The notes under the pieces were generated by a model. It worked only from the letters and a program-made list of their open reading frames with translations. It was not told the DNA's origin and ran no database searches. 64,000 bases of DNA from Lachnospiraceae bacterium (GTDB lineage: Bacteria; Bacillota; Clostridia; Lachnospirales; Lachnospiraceae): the NCBI GenBank assembly GCA_016294075.1, contig JAEDCQ010000004.1, positions 45,212 through 109,211 on the forward strand, read 5' to 3'. The position numbers were made by a program, and so were the translations under genes. Below, piece after piece: positions 1-8,854 of the stretch; position 1 is the first letter of the stretch; each line of letters opens with the position of its first letter.

Positions 1-466
1 TCAATAAGTAATCTTTTGCTTGTTCGGAGGTTAAACCGGAAATTCGCTCTAGTTCCTGTACGCGTTCTTCATTCAGTCTGGCAATCGCTTCTTTCTGTTT
101 AGAAAGTTCTTCTTCTCTTGCATTCAGACTGGCTTCCTTTTTCTCGATGGCGTCTGATTTACGATCGATGTTTTCTTCTTTCTGCTGAATTCTTCTTTCA
201 TTCTTCTGAATCTCGGATCTGCGCTCTTTGATTTCCTTATCCAGTTCATTCTTAACTCGGATAGATTCTTCCTTAATCTCAAGAATGCCCTCGCGCTTCT
301 TTGCTTCTGCAGTCGTTAAAGCTTCATCAATGATTTCTCTGGCTTTTTCTTCTGCATTACCGATTTTAGAATTAGCAGATTTCTTCTGAATATTTGTTGT
401 AATCACAGAAGAAACCGGAACCGCAACTACCAGCGTCACCAATACAGCTATGATAATCTCAAGCAT
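1..466 (-). CDS. rny: Ribonuclease Y, N-terminal part (cut by window edge)
   Basis: N-terminal 155 residues of the membrane-anchored endoribonuclease RNase Y, which starts mRNA turnover; the KH and HD catalytic domains lie beyond base 1. The translation opens with one hydrophobic segment (MLEIIIAVLVTLVVAVPVSS) and continues into a long, highly charged coiled coil rich in K, E, R and Q, the usual RNase Y arrangement. The ATG at 464-466 is preceded by AGGAGG with an 11-base gap. The position next to recX and recA is the common clostridial order. It has its own promoter overlapping the end of recX. Confidence 0.93.
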   Translation of the reverse strand, partial: MLEIIIAVLVTLVVAVPVSSVITTNIQKKSANSKIGNAEEKAREIIDEALTTAEAKKREGILEIKEESIRVKNELDKEIKERRSEIQKNERRIQQKEENIDRKSDAIEKKEASLNAREEELSKQKEAIARLNEERVQELERISGLTSEQAKDYLL

Positions 467-568
467 GTACAGGAGCACCTCCTTATTAAATTTTCATTGT
501 ACTTATATTGCCTTATGCTAAATGCATGTAGCTTAAAAACATTCGACTAAGCAATTTACAACAGTTCA

Positions 569-597
569 ATTTTATACAGAAAATAAAGTTATGTCAA
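569..597 (-). promoter_or_regulatory. Putative sigma-A promoter of rny
   Basis: On the minus strand TTGACA (597-592), a 17-base spacer and TAAAAT (574-569) form a near-consensus sigma-A promoter. The -35 box overlaps the last codons of recX, so rny can be transcribed independently of recA-recX. Seen directly; activity is inferred. Confidence 0.6.
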
Positions 598-1208
598 GTA
601 AAAGAAGACAAGACATGCAAAATAATATCGTGTGAAAAACCTTTGTACGCTAGATGTTGGTACATCTTCCGACGTGCACTATCATCCGCATTTTCTATAT
701 CATAATGCTTTTTTCGTAAAATCTCTCTTATCAATGTTTCCTCTGTTTCCAATTCTCCTTTACTCTGTAATTCATCAAACGCTTTCTGTATACGGTTTTT
801 GCTGACTCCTTTTGCAAGAAGCTTTTTCATAATCTGCTGTTTACTCCATTTAGAAGCATAACAACTGATATAGGACATGCAATATCTGTCATCATCTATA
901 TAATGATAGGATTTCACATAAGAAACTGCTTCCTCTATGACTTCCTCAGGATATTCTCCTTCGCGAAGCTTTCGTTTCAATTCCTCTTCCGTGTAATCCT
1001 TTTTTTGTAAAAGAAGAAGACAGCGTTTTTTTGCCCTCTTCGGAAGCAAAACCTCCGTTATTTCAGCTAAGCTTGCCTGTGAAAGTTCTTCCCCTTTACA
1101 AATATGGTATAAACGAAGCTCGCCTTTGTATAATACAAAGGCGGCCTCTTCATCAAGATACACTCTGCTTTTTGCTTTTGTCACTTCAATAATATCTGTA
1201 ACAATCAC
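594..1208 (-). CDS. recX: Regulatory protein RecX
   Basis: RecX binds RecA filaments and modulates recombinase activity. The 204-residue product has the tandem three-helix repeats typical of the family, with characteristic stretches such as YTEEELKRKL in the first repeat and WSKQQIMKKLLAKGVSKNRI in the second. Length is within the family range for Firmicutes. It lies 30 bases downstream of recA on the same strand and is probably co-transcribed with it under LexA control, so modulator and target are induced together. Confidence 0.93.
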   Translation of the reverse strand: MIVTDIIEVTKAKSRVYLDEEAAFVLYKGELRLYHICKGEELSQASLAEITEVLLPKRAKKRCLLLLQKKDYTEEELKRKLREGEYPEEVIEEAVSYVKSYHYIDDDRYCMSYISCYASKWSKQQIMKKLLAKGVSKNRIQKAFDELQSKGELETEETLIREILRKKHYDIENADDSARRKMYQHLAYKGFSHDIILHVLSSFT

Positions 1209-1238
1209 TTGTGTTCTCTCCTATATCCTTAAGCTATA

Positions 1239-2291
1239 TTATTCCTCTACACTCTTCCTTGTCTTTTTGGATTCATCTGCTTTAACAGGGGTATCCTCTG
1301 CAAATCCGTAATGCTCTCTGACCTTCTGTTCAATCTCCGCACATACATCAGGGTTCTCCGTCAGATATATTTTTGCATTTTCACGTCCCTGTCCAATCTT
1401 ATTGCCGTTGTAAGCATACCACGCTCCACTCTTTACAACAATATTCAGGTCCGCTGCCAAATCAAGAATATCACCAACCTTGGAAATACCCTGTCCGAAC
1501 ATAATATCAAACTCTGCCTCTTTAAAAGGCGGAGCAATTTTATTTTTCACAACTTTAACCCGGGTACGGTTACCGATTACCTCGCCGGCCTGCTTTAAGG
1601 ATTCTATCCTTCTGACATCAAGTCGCACGGAAGAATAAAACTTTAGCGCACGACCGCCGGTTGTTGTCTCAGGATTACCAAACATAATACCTACCTTCTC
1701 ACGAAGCTGGTTAATAAAAATAACGGTACAATTGGATTTACTGATAACAGCAGTTAATTTACGGAGTGCCTGAGACATCAGACGTGCCTGCAGTCCGACA
1801 TGGGAATCCCCCATATCTCCGTCAATTTCAGCCTTCGGAACCAATGCCGCAACAGAGTCTACAACTACAATATCAACTGCACCGGAACGCACCATAGTCT
1901 CTGTAATCTCCAGAGCCTGCTCACCGTTGTCCGGCTGTGATATATATAAATTATCAATATCAACACCGATATTCTTCGCATAAACAGGGTCAAGTGCATG
2001 CTCAGCATCAATAAATCCGGCAATTCCGCCACGCTTTTGTACTTCCGCAATCATATGTAAGGTAACAGTCGTCTTACCACTGGACTCCGGTCCGTATATC
2101 TCAATAATACGTCCCTTGGGGATACCACCTAATCCTAATGCAATATCAAGGCTTAAAGAGCCTGTAGGGGTCGTCTCTACATTCATCTGGCTGGCCGGGT
2201 CGCCAAGCTTCATCACAGCTCCTTTTCCATACTGTCTCTCAATCTGTGCCAATGCGGCATCCAATGCTTTCAGTTTATCGTCTCTTTCCAT
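1239..2291 (-). CDS. recA: Recombinase RecA
   Basis: RecA performs ATP-dependent strand exchange in homologous recombination and triggers LexA self-cleavage in the SOS response. The 350-residue product is full length. Walker A GPESSGKT is at about residues 67-74, and the conserved segments around DAEHALDP, VVVDSVAALVPKAEIDGDMGD (positions about 140-160) and FINQLREKVG (L2 region) are intact. The C-terminal tail is acidic/basic mixed, as usual. The start has a purine-rich GGAGAGAGAG upstream. Two LexA-type palindromes overlap its promoter region. Confidence 0.99.
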   Translation of the reverse strand: MERDDKLKALDAALAQIERQYGKGAVMKLGDPASQMNVETTPTGSLSLDIALGLGGIPKGRIIEIYGPESSGKTTVTLHMIAEVQKRGGIAGFIDAEHALDPVYAKNIGVDIDNLYISQPDNGEQALEITETMVRSGAVDIVVVDSVAALVPKAEIDGDMGDSHVGLQARLMSQALRKLTAVISKSNCTVIFINQLREKVGIMFGNPETTTGGRALKFYSSVRLDVRRIESLKQAGEVIGNRTRVKVVKNKIAPPFKEAEFDIMFGQGISKVGDILDLAADLNIVVKSGAWYAYNGNKIGQGRENAKIYLTENPDVCAEIEQKVREHYGFAEDTPVKADESKKTRKSVEE

Positions 2292-2308
2292 TCTCTCTCT
2301 CCTTCACC

Positions 2309-2322
2309 AGAACAGATGTTCT
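2309..2322. promoter_or_regulatory. LexA (SOS) box 1 of recA
   Basis: AGAACAGATGTTCT is a perfect match to the core of the Gram-positive LexA/DinR box GAAC-RNRY-GTTC. It lies between the recA promoter and start codon, about 18 bases before the ATG. Sequence match is direct; LexA binding is established knowledge for this motif upstream of recA. Confidence 0.85.
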
Positions 2323-2333
2323 AAATATAAATT

Positions 2334-2357
2334 AAAACATATGTTCGTATTTGTCAA
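2334..2357 (-). promoter_or_regulatory. recA -35 element with LexA box 2
   Basis: On the minus strand TTGACA (2357-2352) is followed within the spacer by CGAACATATGTTTT (2347-2334), a LexA box with one mismatch in its distal half-site. LexA bound here would occlude polymerase directly. The -10 hexamer is less clear (TTTAAT or TAATTT just downstream). Together with box 1 this gives recA a double operator. Confidence 0.75.
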
Positions 2358-2633
2358 CTGTTTTATAAAGCTTTTAGGTCAATTTTTAATCGGATACTTA
2401 TATTATCCATTTTTAAAGTCCAAAAATGTGGACTTTATGTTATGTATTGCGAAAATTCTATTTTCATTTTTCATTCCTCCTTTGGCACAGGAACATCTGT
2501 CATAAAACCGTTCCCTTATTTTTCATGGATATTTGCACGATTTCATACAGATATGAAAATAGATGTGTAAAGAAACGCACAATATATGTTATTTGAGATT
2601 GTAACACATTTTTCTTTTGCAAAAAAGATAATT
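2358..2633. other. Non-coding stretch upstream of the recA promoter
   Basis: AT-rich intergenic DNA between the end of the membrane protein gene at 2634 and the recA promoter. I see no convincing open frame, strong terminator hairpin or RNA motif here. Confidence 0.5.
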
Positions 2634-3722
2634 TTAAAGCTTATTCAGATATTTTTCATAATCCTTCATCGTCGCCGTTATCCATCCGTTCGGATAATTG
2701 AGACCTACTTCCAAACCGACCGGCGTATAAAAAACAATCAGAGTTGATTCATCTGAAAAAAACTCACAGATTTCCTTATCTGTCATTTCATCCAGCGCTT
2801 CTATATATCCGTTTTGGAATTCACTCATTTCACGAAATGCATCTGCAAGCTTTTCTGTCGGTTCAATGATAGAGGTGTTATACAAAAGTGCGCCGGTCTT
2901 CAAATCAAAGTTCATACAATATAAATCCACTTTTTCATCTGTTTCCCAATAATAACGTTCATCCACAACAACTGAGAGTTTTTCTTCATCCATATAAGTT
3001 ACATAGGTTGAAACTTCTAGTGCAAAATCCGAAACATCTTCCGCACCGAATTTCTTTGCATAATACATTGCTCCGTCCTGCAATGCTTCATTTATTTTAT
3101 CTTCAAATGCAAGATTACCATCTTCTATTTGAGCGTACTCTACCCAGATACTGACACCCTTTTTCTCATCAAAATAGGAATAATTGTGTTTTCCGACCGA
3201 ATAAGATAAGTCATCACATATGGAATCAGCAAGCTCAACATAATATTTATCCTCAGGCTTCGGAACATAGCTGTCACCATCATCGACATATTCATCAGGA
3301 TTTTTTCCGTCATACTCTTCCCCATCCTCAATCGGACCGGAAAATTCACCTTTATCCTCGTCGAATTTTGTATCATCAGACGCCAATAAATCCGCCAGTT
3401 CCTCTTTCCACTCCGTATATGTCTCCTTCCATGCAGGAATCTCAGCAGAAGCTTCGTTCACGGCTGCTTCCACAAGTTTAGATACGGCAATAATCATTCC
3501 GCAGATAAGACAGAAAATCAGTATAATAATAAGGGCAACCGTAATTTTATTATTCTTTCTCCGGTTTTCCTCCGGAATATAGAGCGGAGAATACTGCGGA
3601 TACGGGGAATTCGGCAAATCCTGTGCTTCCTGCGGATTTTCCTGATTCGGTTCCGTAATCATTTCTTCGGTTGTTTCCACTTTTTCCTTTAATTTTTCTT
3701 CCATTGTCTTATCCCCATTCAT
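2634..3722 (-). CDS. Membrane-anchored extracellular protein, distant DUF3298/RsiV-like
   Basis: Not confidently identified. The 362-residue product has a short Pro/Gln/Asn-rich cytoplasmic N-terminus, one hydrophobic segment at about 61-83 (ITVALIIILIFCLICGMII), a highly acidic linker (about 110-155, rich in D, E and G), and a C-terminal globular domain of about 200 residues. Stretches in that domain such as KLSVVVDERYYW and VGLEVGLNYPNGWI resemble the DUF3298 domain of RsiV-type anti-sigma factors, but no sigma factor gene is adjacent. It directly abuts the cinA stop. The second ATG at codon 7 follows GGGGATAAGACA and may be the true start. Confidence 0.6.
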   Translation of the reverse strand: MNGDKTMEEKLKEKVETTEEMITEPNQENPQEAQDLPNSPYPQYSPLYIPEENRRKNNKITVALIIILIFCLICGMIIAVSKLVEAAVNEASAEIPAWKETYTEWKEELADLLASDDTKFDEDKGEFSGPIEDGEEYDGKNPDEYVDDGDSYVPKPEDKYYVELADSICDDLSYSVGKHNYSYFDEKKGVSIWVEYAQIEDGNLAFEDKINEALQDGAMYYAKKFGAEDVSDFALEVSTYVTYMDEEKLSVVVDERYYWETDEKVDLYCMNFDLKTGALLYNTSIIEPTEKLADAFREMSEFQNGYIEALDEMTDKEICEFFSDESTLIVFYTPVGLEVGLNYPNGWITATMKDYEKYLNKL

Positions 3723-4970
3723 TTAATCTATCCGATTCTGCATAATCACTTCACGTAACATAATTAACGCATTTGCCACACTTGACTCACGTATTTTTGC
3801 CCTGTTACCACTGAATTGAAACTTTTTAACCGTAATTTTATGTTTTCGACCACAGGCAATATAAACAAGACCAACCGGCTTTTCTTTTGTTCCGCCTCCC
3901 GGTCCTGCAATACCCGTAACAGCTACTGCTATATCTGCTCCTGAAGCCTTTAGTGCCCCTTTTACCATTTCTTTTGCCGTTTCTTTACTGACTGCACCAT
4001 ATTTATAAAGAGTTTCTTTCTTTACCCCAATCAGCTTATGCTTTGCTTTATTTGCATATGTCACAAAGCCTGCCTGATACACATCGGATGCTCCCGGAAC
4101 ATTAATCAATCTGGCTGAGAGAAGACCACCCGTACAGGATTCGGCTGCACTGACTGTAAGCTTATGTTTGGAAAGCATATTAATAATTGCAGCTTCCAGA
4201 GAAGTATTCTCATCGGTTGTATATACAGTATCGCCAAAGCGTTTTTTTATTTCTTTCACAACCGGTTTAACCAGCTTCTCAGCCTCTTTTTCATTCTCTG
4301 CTTTTGCGGTAACTCTAAGATGCACCTCTCCCGTCTTTGCATATGTCGCAATTGTAGGATTGGTCTGTGCATCAATCATATCCTTAATCTGGTCTTCAAC
4401 AATACTTTCACCGACTCCGCAGATTTTTACCATAACGGAATGCAATACATCCGGTGCCATTTTCTTAAGATAAGGAAGAATATCATTTTCAAACATCGGA
4501 ATCAGTTCCCCGGGTGGACCCGGAAGTAAAATAATATGCTTTCCATCCTTTTCCATAATAATACCGGGCGCCGTTCCGTTTGCATTCATTACTACAATGC
4601 AATCCTCGGGTACCATTGCCTGTTTCCAATTATTCTCCGTAATCGTCAGACCGCGTTTTGTCATATATGCACAAATTGCCTCTTTTGCTTCTTCGTGCAT
4701 GTACAGCTTCTTATCAAATACCTCCGCAGCCGTTTCCTTTGTAAGATCATCCTGTGTAGGACCGAGACCACCGGATAATATAACGATATCCGAACGGCTT
4801 GCCGCCGTTTTAATTATCTCGCATAATCTGTCGTGATTATCCCCGACCACACTCTGATAATAGCAGGATAATCCAAGTCCGGCACACTTTTCTGCAAGAT
4901 ATGCCGCATTCGTATTTACGATATTCCCCATTAAAATTTCTGTTCCGACACAAACTATTTCAACAACCAT
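3723..4970 (-). CDS. cinA: CinA, nicotinamide-nucleotide amidase / competence-damage protein
   Basis: CinA proteins join an N-terminal MoaB/MogA-like COG1058 domain (about 1-170; GTEILMGNIVNTN, LSGGLGPTQDDLTKE) to a C-terminal PncC amidase domain (about 255-410; AAESCTGGLLSARL, GIAGPGGGTKEKPVG). The C-terminal domain deamidates NMN to NaMN in pyridine nucleotide salvage. At 415 residues it is full length with both motif sets intact. It sits between pgsA (18-base gap) and the membrane protein gene, the common cinA-near-recA arrangement of Firmicutes. Confidence 0.96.
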   Translation of the reverse strand: MVVEIVCVGTEILMGNIVNTNAAYLAEKCAGLGLSCYYQSVVGDNHDRLCEIIKTAASRSDIVILSGGLGPTQDDLTKETAAEVFDKKLYMHEEAKEAICAYMTKRGLTITENNWKQAMVPEDCIVVMNANGTAPGIIMEKDGKHIILLPGPPGELIPMFENDILPYLKKMAPDVLHSVMVKICGVGESIVEDQIKDMIDAQTNPTIATYAKTGEVHLRVTAKAENEKEAEKLVKPVVKEIKKRFGDTVYTTDENTSLEAAIINMLSKHKLTVSAAESCTGGLLSARLINVPGASDVYQAGFVTYANKAKHKLIGVKKETLYKYGAVSKETAKEMVKGALKASGADIAVAVTGIAGPGGGTKEKPVGLVYIACGRKHKITVKKFQFSGNRAKIRESSVANALIMLREVIMQNRID

Positions 4971-4987
4971 TTTTTTATCCTGTCTTT

Positions 4988-5524
4988 TTATTTTTGTTCA
5001 CTCATAATATGCCAATTTTTCTTTAAATAATCCAATAATGAAATAATAGTAAGAAGTAAGGCAATCCACATGATGATTTGCGTAAGAATATTTATTGCTT
5101 CAATTTCCGCAATCATCAATATAATCATTATCATCTGGAAGACTGTTTTAAATTTTCCCCAATAACTGGCCGCAATTACCACCCCGTTATCCGACGCAAT
5201 CAGGCGGAAACCGCTTATAATGAATTCGCGACTGATTATAATTATAACAATCCATGCCGGAATCCTTCCCATTTCAACAAGGCAAATCATTGCAGAACAA
5301 ACCAAAAGCTTATCTGCAAGCGGGTCCATAAATTTTCCGAAATTTGTTACCAGATTGTATTTTCTTGCAATTTTACCATCCAATAAATCTGTCAGGCTGG
5401 CGATAATAAAAACAGCCAGTGCAATCCATTTTCCTGATGAACCGCACACATCCGTCAACATGACAAACACAAACGGTACAATTAAAATCATTCTGAAAAC
5501 CGTTAATTTATTTGGTAAATTCAT
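4988..5524 (-). CDS. pgsA: CDP-diacylglycerol-glycerol-3-phosphate 3-phosphatidyltransferase
   Basis: PgsA makes phosphatidylglycerophosphate, the committed step of phosphatidylglycerol synthesis, in the membrane. The CDP-alcohol phosphatidyltransferase signature D-x2-DG-x2-AR-x8-G-x3-D-x3-D is complete (DLLDGKIARKY...GKFMDPLAD). The 178 residues contain about five hydrophobic segments, as expected. The ATG overlaps the rimO stop codon by four bases (ATGA), indicating translational coupling. Confidence 0.95.
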   Translation of the reverse strand: MNLPNKLTVFRMILIVPFVFVMLTDVCGSSGKWIALAVFIIASLTDLLDGKIARKYNLVTNFGKFMDPLADKLLVCSAMICLVEMGRIPAWIVIIIISREFIISGFRLIASDNGVVIAASYWGKFKTVFQMIMIILMIAEIEAINILTQIIMWIALLLTIISLLDYLKKNWHIMSEQK

Positions 5525-6846
5525 GATACTTCTTCTCCTATTAAATCATACTCATGAGAACCGGTAATAACAGCGGAAATAATGTCTCCGGTTATCAGTT
5601 CTCTATTACTGTTTATAAAAATCATCCCATCCACATTCGGTGCATCCATGTAGGTTCTTCCGATAAAAACGCCTTCCTTGGGAAGCTTTCCTTCAATCAA
5701 CACTTTAACACTTCTGCCGGTCATTTCTTTCGCTTTTTCAAAGGCAATTTTCTGTTGAAGCTTCATAATGGAATTTCTTCTATGATTTTTTACAAAAGAA
5801 GGCACCTGTTTTTTCATGCCGGCAGCCGCTGTGCCCTCCTCCGGTGAATACGGAAAAACACCCAATCTGTCAAAACGCATTTCATTCACAAATTCTTTTA
5901 AAACGCAAAATTCTTTTTTTGTTTCTCCGGGGAAACCGGTAATCAATGTGGTACGAAGACAGATATCCGGAATTTCCCTGCGAAGAGTCATAATGGTACT
6001 TCGAAGCTGCTCCCTGTCGGTTCTTCTTCCCATCCGCTTTAATATATTGTCATCTGCATGCTGAATCGGCATATCGAGATAATGACAGATTTTTTCTTCC
6101 TGCTTCATAACTGAAATTAACTCGGGCGTAATTTCCTCCGGATAACAGTACAGCAAACGAATCATACAAATCCCGTCAATGGCAGCCAGCCTGCGAAGCA
6201 GCTCAGGCAGCTCTTTTTTTCCGTAAATATCTTTTCCGTATACCGTTGTTTCCTGTGCGACTAAAATCAGCTCCTTTACCCCATCATCTGCCAGTTTTTG
6301 AGCCTCTCCTACCAATACCTCCATCGGAACGGAACGGTAATTGCCTCTTATTTTGGGAATAATACAATAAGTGCAGTGCTTATCACAGCCTTCTGCAATC
6401 TTTAAATAGGCATAATGACCGCCTGTTGTTACCATTCTTTTTTTTCCATATACAGGAACATCCTGTATATCATGAAAATAATTTTTTTGTTTTCCCTGAA
6501 TAACCTCATCAATAGCATCTGCAATTTTATCAAAGGAATTGGTCCCCAGAATGGCATCTACCTGTGGAATTTCTTTTTGTATTTCTTCACGGTAACGCTC
6601 TCCCAGACAACCGGTTACAAGTAAGGCTTTCATATTGCCTGTTTTCTTTAATTCCGCCATCTGCAGAATTGTATCAATACTCTCCTGCTTGGCATCTAAT
6701 ATAAAACAGCAGGTATTTACAACAACTACCTCTGCCTCTTTTTCATCATCCGTGATTATATGCCCTCTCTCAGCCAGCATTCCAATCATCATCTCGGAAT
6801 CCACCAGGTTTTTATCACAGCCTAATGATACAAAAAAAATTTTCAT
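5521..6846 (-). CDS. rimO: Ribosomal protein S12 methylthiotransferase RimO
   Basis: RimO is a radical SAM enzyme that adds a methylthio group to an aspartate of ribosomal protein S12. The N-terminal UPF0004 domain carries the second-cluster cysteines (SLGCDKN, NTCCF, GCLGERY), the radical SAM motif is CDKHCTYC, and a C-terminal TRAM domain follows (about 375-440). GCDKNLVDSE and NTCCFI are typical of RimO rather than MiaB. I prefer the ATG at 6846 (MKIFFVSLGC) over the TTG at 6867 because family members begin there. It is coupled to pgsA by overlap. Confidence 0.95.
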   Translation of the reverse strand: MKIFFVSLGCDKNLVDSEMMIGMLAERGHIITDDEKEAEVVVVNTCCFILDAKQESIDTILQMAELKKTGNMKALLVTGCLGERYREEIQKEIPQVDAILGTNSFDKIADAIDEVIQGKQKNYFHDIQDVPVYGKKRMVTTGGHYAYLKIAEGCDKHCTYCIIPKIRGNYRSVPMEVLVGEAQKLADDGVKELILVAQETTVYGKDIYGKKELPELLRRLAAIDGICMIRLLYCYPEEITPELISVMKQEEKICHYLDMPIQHADDNILKRMGRRTDREQLRSTIMTLRREIPDICLRTTLITGFPGETKKEFCVLKEFVNEMRFDRLGVFPYSPEEGTAAAGMKKQVPSFVKNHRRNSIMKLQQKIAFEKAKEMTGRSVKVLIEGKLPKEGVFIGRTYMDAPNVDGMIFINSNRELITGDIISAVITGSHEYDLIGEEVS

Positions 6847-6908
6847 TATATTTCTTTGCCTTTCCAATAACCAAACACATCCTGCTTTGCGGTCATCTTT
6901 TTGGTATA

Positions 6909-6938
6909 AAAAAGAGCCGTCGCGTCGAAGGCTCTTTT
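6909..6938 (-). terminator. Rho-independent terminator after rpoZ
   Basis: The minus strand reads AAAAGAGCC, an 11-base loop, then GGCTCTTTTTT. The GC-containing stem with a U-run just past the rpoZ stop codon fits an intrinsic terminator separating gmk-rpoZ from rimO-pgsA-cinA. Confidence 0.85.
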
Positions 6939-6945
6939 GTAATCT

Positions 6946-7185
6946 TTATTCTTCTTCGTCGTCACTTAATATCTTGATTTTGGATTCGTTTAACTCTTCC
7001 ACCGCAACAGACAAGGGTTTTTTTCCTGCTCCGTTTACTAATGGTTCATCTCCGGAAATAATCTGTCTTGCACGCTTGGCTGTTGCCATAACGATAGAAT
7101 AACGGCTGTTAACAACCTTTGCTTCTCCCGGTTCAACCTCACTGTTTACGACTTTCATTAAATCTGAATAAGATGGATGTAACAT
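6946..7185 (-). CDS. rpoZ: RNA polymerase omega subunit
   Basis: Omega helps fold and assemble the beta-prime subunit of RNA polymerase. The 79-residue product contains the family core (NSRYSIVMATAKRARQI) and GAGKKPLSVAVEEL, and ends in a DDEEE acidic tail. Its start codon overlaps the last base of the gmk stop, a gmk-rpoZ order conserved across Firmicutes. GGAG-type RBS lies within the end of gmk. Confidence 0.95.
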   Translation of the reverse strand: MLHPSYSDLMKVVNSEVEPGEAKVVNSRYSIVMATAKRARQIISGDEPLVNGAGKKPLSVAVEELNESKIKILSDDEEE

Positions 7186-7817
7186 TATTTTTCTCCTTTC
7201 GATAAATCCTTCAATTCCTTCTGAATTACTGTTATAAACTCCTCATTGCGTATGGTAGCAGCTTTAGCACTCTGTATAATGGAATGTGTCTCTTCTACAC
7301 AGATATCTATATCATCATTAATAATGATATATTCATATTCACTCATTCCCTCTGCCTCTTGTGCAGCACGCTTCATACGGTTTAAAATAACCTCTTCCGT
7401 TTCGGTTCCTCTGCCTGTCAGACGTTCCAACAACACCTTGGCATTCTTTGTGGAAACAAATAACAGCAATGTGTCGGGAAAACGTTCCTTTATCTTTAAT
7501 GCTCCCTGTATTTCAATTTCCAGGATAACATCCTTACCGATATTTAACTGCTCTTCCACATATGCTCTCGGCGTGCCGTAATAGTTTCCCACATATTGGG
7601 CATATTCTATCAGTTCATCTTCCCTGATATGACGTTCAAACGTATCTTTGTCCACAAAAAAGTATTCTCTCCCATCGGTTTCTCCCGGTCTGGGATTTCT
7701 TGTCGTCATGGAAATGGAAAGTGCATAATTATCATATTTTTCTAATAATTTTTTTGTAATGGTTCCTTTTCCTGCCCCGGAAAAACCGGATAAAACAATC
7801 AACACACCTTTTTTCAT
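7185..7817 (-). CDS. gmk: Guanylate kinase
   Basis: Phosphorylates GMP to GDP with ATP. P-loop GFSGAGKGT is at about residues 11-19, followed by the GMP-binding segment TTRNPRPGETDGREYFFV and the lid region GRGTETEEVILNRM. The 210 residues cover the complete fold. It lies 15 bases after yicC and overlaps rpoZ. In Bacillus the remA gene lies between the yicC homologue and gmk; it is absent here. Confidence 0.97.
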   Translation of the reverse strand: MKKGVLIVLSGFSGAGKGTITKKLLEKYDNYALSISMTTRNPRPGETDGREYFFVDKDTFERHIREDELIEYAQYVGNYYGTPRAYVEEQLNIGKDVILEIEIQGALKIKERFPDTLLLFVSTKNAKVLLERLTGRGTETEEVILNRMKRAAQEAEGMSEYEYIIINDDIDICVEETHSIIQSAKAATIRNEEFITVIQKELKDLSKGEK

Positions 7818-7832
7818 AGCCGGATATCGCCT

Positions 7833-8711
7833 CTATTCAATATTCTGAATCTGTTCACGTACTTTTTCAATTGCAGTCTTTAATTCAATACCTTTATTGG
7901 AAATTTCCAAATCATTTGCCTTAGATAAAATGGTATTAGCCTCTCTATTCATCTCCTGTGCAAGGAAATCAAGCTTACGGCCGATGCCGCCACCTTCTAA
8001 AAGAGTATTCTTAGTCGTCGTAATATGACTGCGAAGACGAACCAATTCTTCATCCACACATACTTTATCTGCAAAAATTGTCACTTCCGTAACAAGTCTT
8101 GCTTCATCAACCTTGGCATCACCCAGCATTTCAGCGACTTTATCCATCAAACGTTTCTTATATTCTTCGATAATCTGCGGTGAACGCGCTTCAATAAAAT
8201 CAACTGCAGCCAGCATTTCATCCAGCTTACCAATCAGGTCCTCACAAAGATGCTCGCCTTCACGGATACGGGATTCCACAAACCCTTCTGCTGCATCACG
8301 GATTGCTTTCTCCAAAGACTTCCATACACCTTCTTCATCAATTTCAACATCATCCAAGGTAAACACTTCAGGAAATCTTGCAAGCGAAGAGACCCGTATG
8401 TCGTTTTCAATGAAGAAATCATCGGATATCCTGCGCAGAAAATTCATATATTCTTCTGCTACCTCTTTATGATATGTTACATTAATACTGCTTTCGGACA
8501 AATCCTCAAAGGAAATAAATAAATCTACTTTGCCTCTCTGGATATATTCCTTTAACAGATTACGGATGGATGCCTCAAAAAAATTAAGCTTTTTGGGCAT
8601 TTTCATATTAACGTCCAGATAACGGTGATTTACGGATTTCATTTCAACCGTAACCTTACAGTTTTCTGTAATTACTTCACCCCTGCCGAACCCGGTCATA
8701 CTCTTTATCAT
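7833..8711 (-). CDS. yicC: YicC/YloC family endoribonuclease
   Basis: YicC-type proteins are RNA-binding endoribonucleases. The N-terminal YicC-like domain starts with the hallmark MIKSMTGFGRGE and has SVNHRYLDVNMKMP. The C-terminal DUF1732 domain contains GRKLDFLAQEMNREANTILSK. Length (292) is typical. It is the first gene of a yicC-gmk-rpoZ transcription unit and is divergent from rqcH, with its own near-consensus promoter. Confidence 0.94.
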   Translation of the reverse strand: MIKSMTGFGRGEVITENCKVTVEMKSVNHRYLDVNMKMPKKLNFFEASIRNLLKEYIQRGKVDLFISFEDLSESSINVTYHKEVAEEYMNFLRRISDDFFIENDIRVSSLARFPEVFTLDDVEIDEEGVWKSLEKAIRDAAEGFVESRIREGEHLCEDLIGKLDEMLAAVDFIEARSPQIIEEYKKRLMDKVAEMLGDAKVDEARLVTEVTIFADKVCVDEELVRLRSHITTTKNTLLEGGGIGRKLDFLAQEMNREANTILSKANDLEISNKGIELKTAIEKVREQIQNIE

Positions 8712-8757
8712 GTGTAACCTCCCTGTCTTTATTATAAAAAGACACGTACTTCTTTGT

Positions 8758-8786
8758 ATTATAATTCATGCAGAAAACAACGTCAA
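8758..8786 (-). promoter_or_regulatory. yicC-gmk-rpoZ promoter
   Basis: Minus-strand TTGACG (8786-8781), a 17-base spacer and a perfect TATAAT (8763-8758). Its -35 box lies two bases from the -35 box of the divergent rqcH promoter. Confidence 0.8.
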
Positions 8787-8788
8787 GG

Positions 8789-8817
8789 TTGCCTTTCTGA
8801 ATTTGCCTTGTTATACT
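8789..8817 (+). promoter_or_regulatory. rqcH promoter
   Basis: TTGCCT (8789-8794), a 17-base spacer and TATACT (8812-8817) form a sigma-A promoter about 38 bases before the rqcH ATG. It is back to back with the yicC promoter, so only one polymerase may bind at a time. Confidence 0.7.
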
Positions 8818-8854
8818 GTAACTCATATCATACTTATCGGAAAGGAATACTAAC

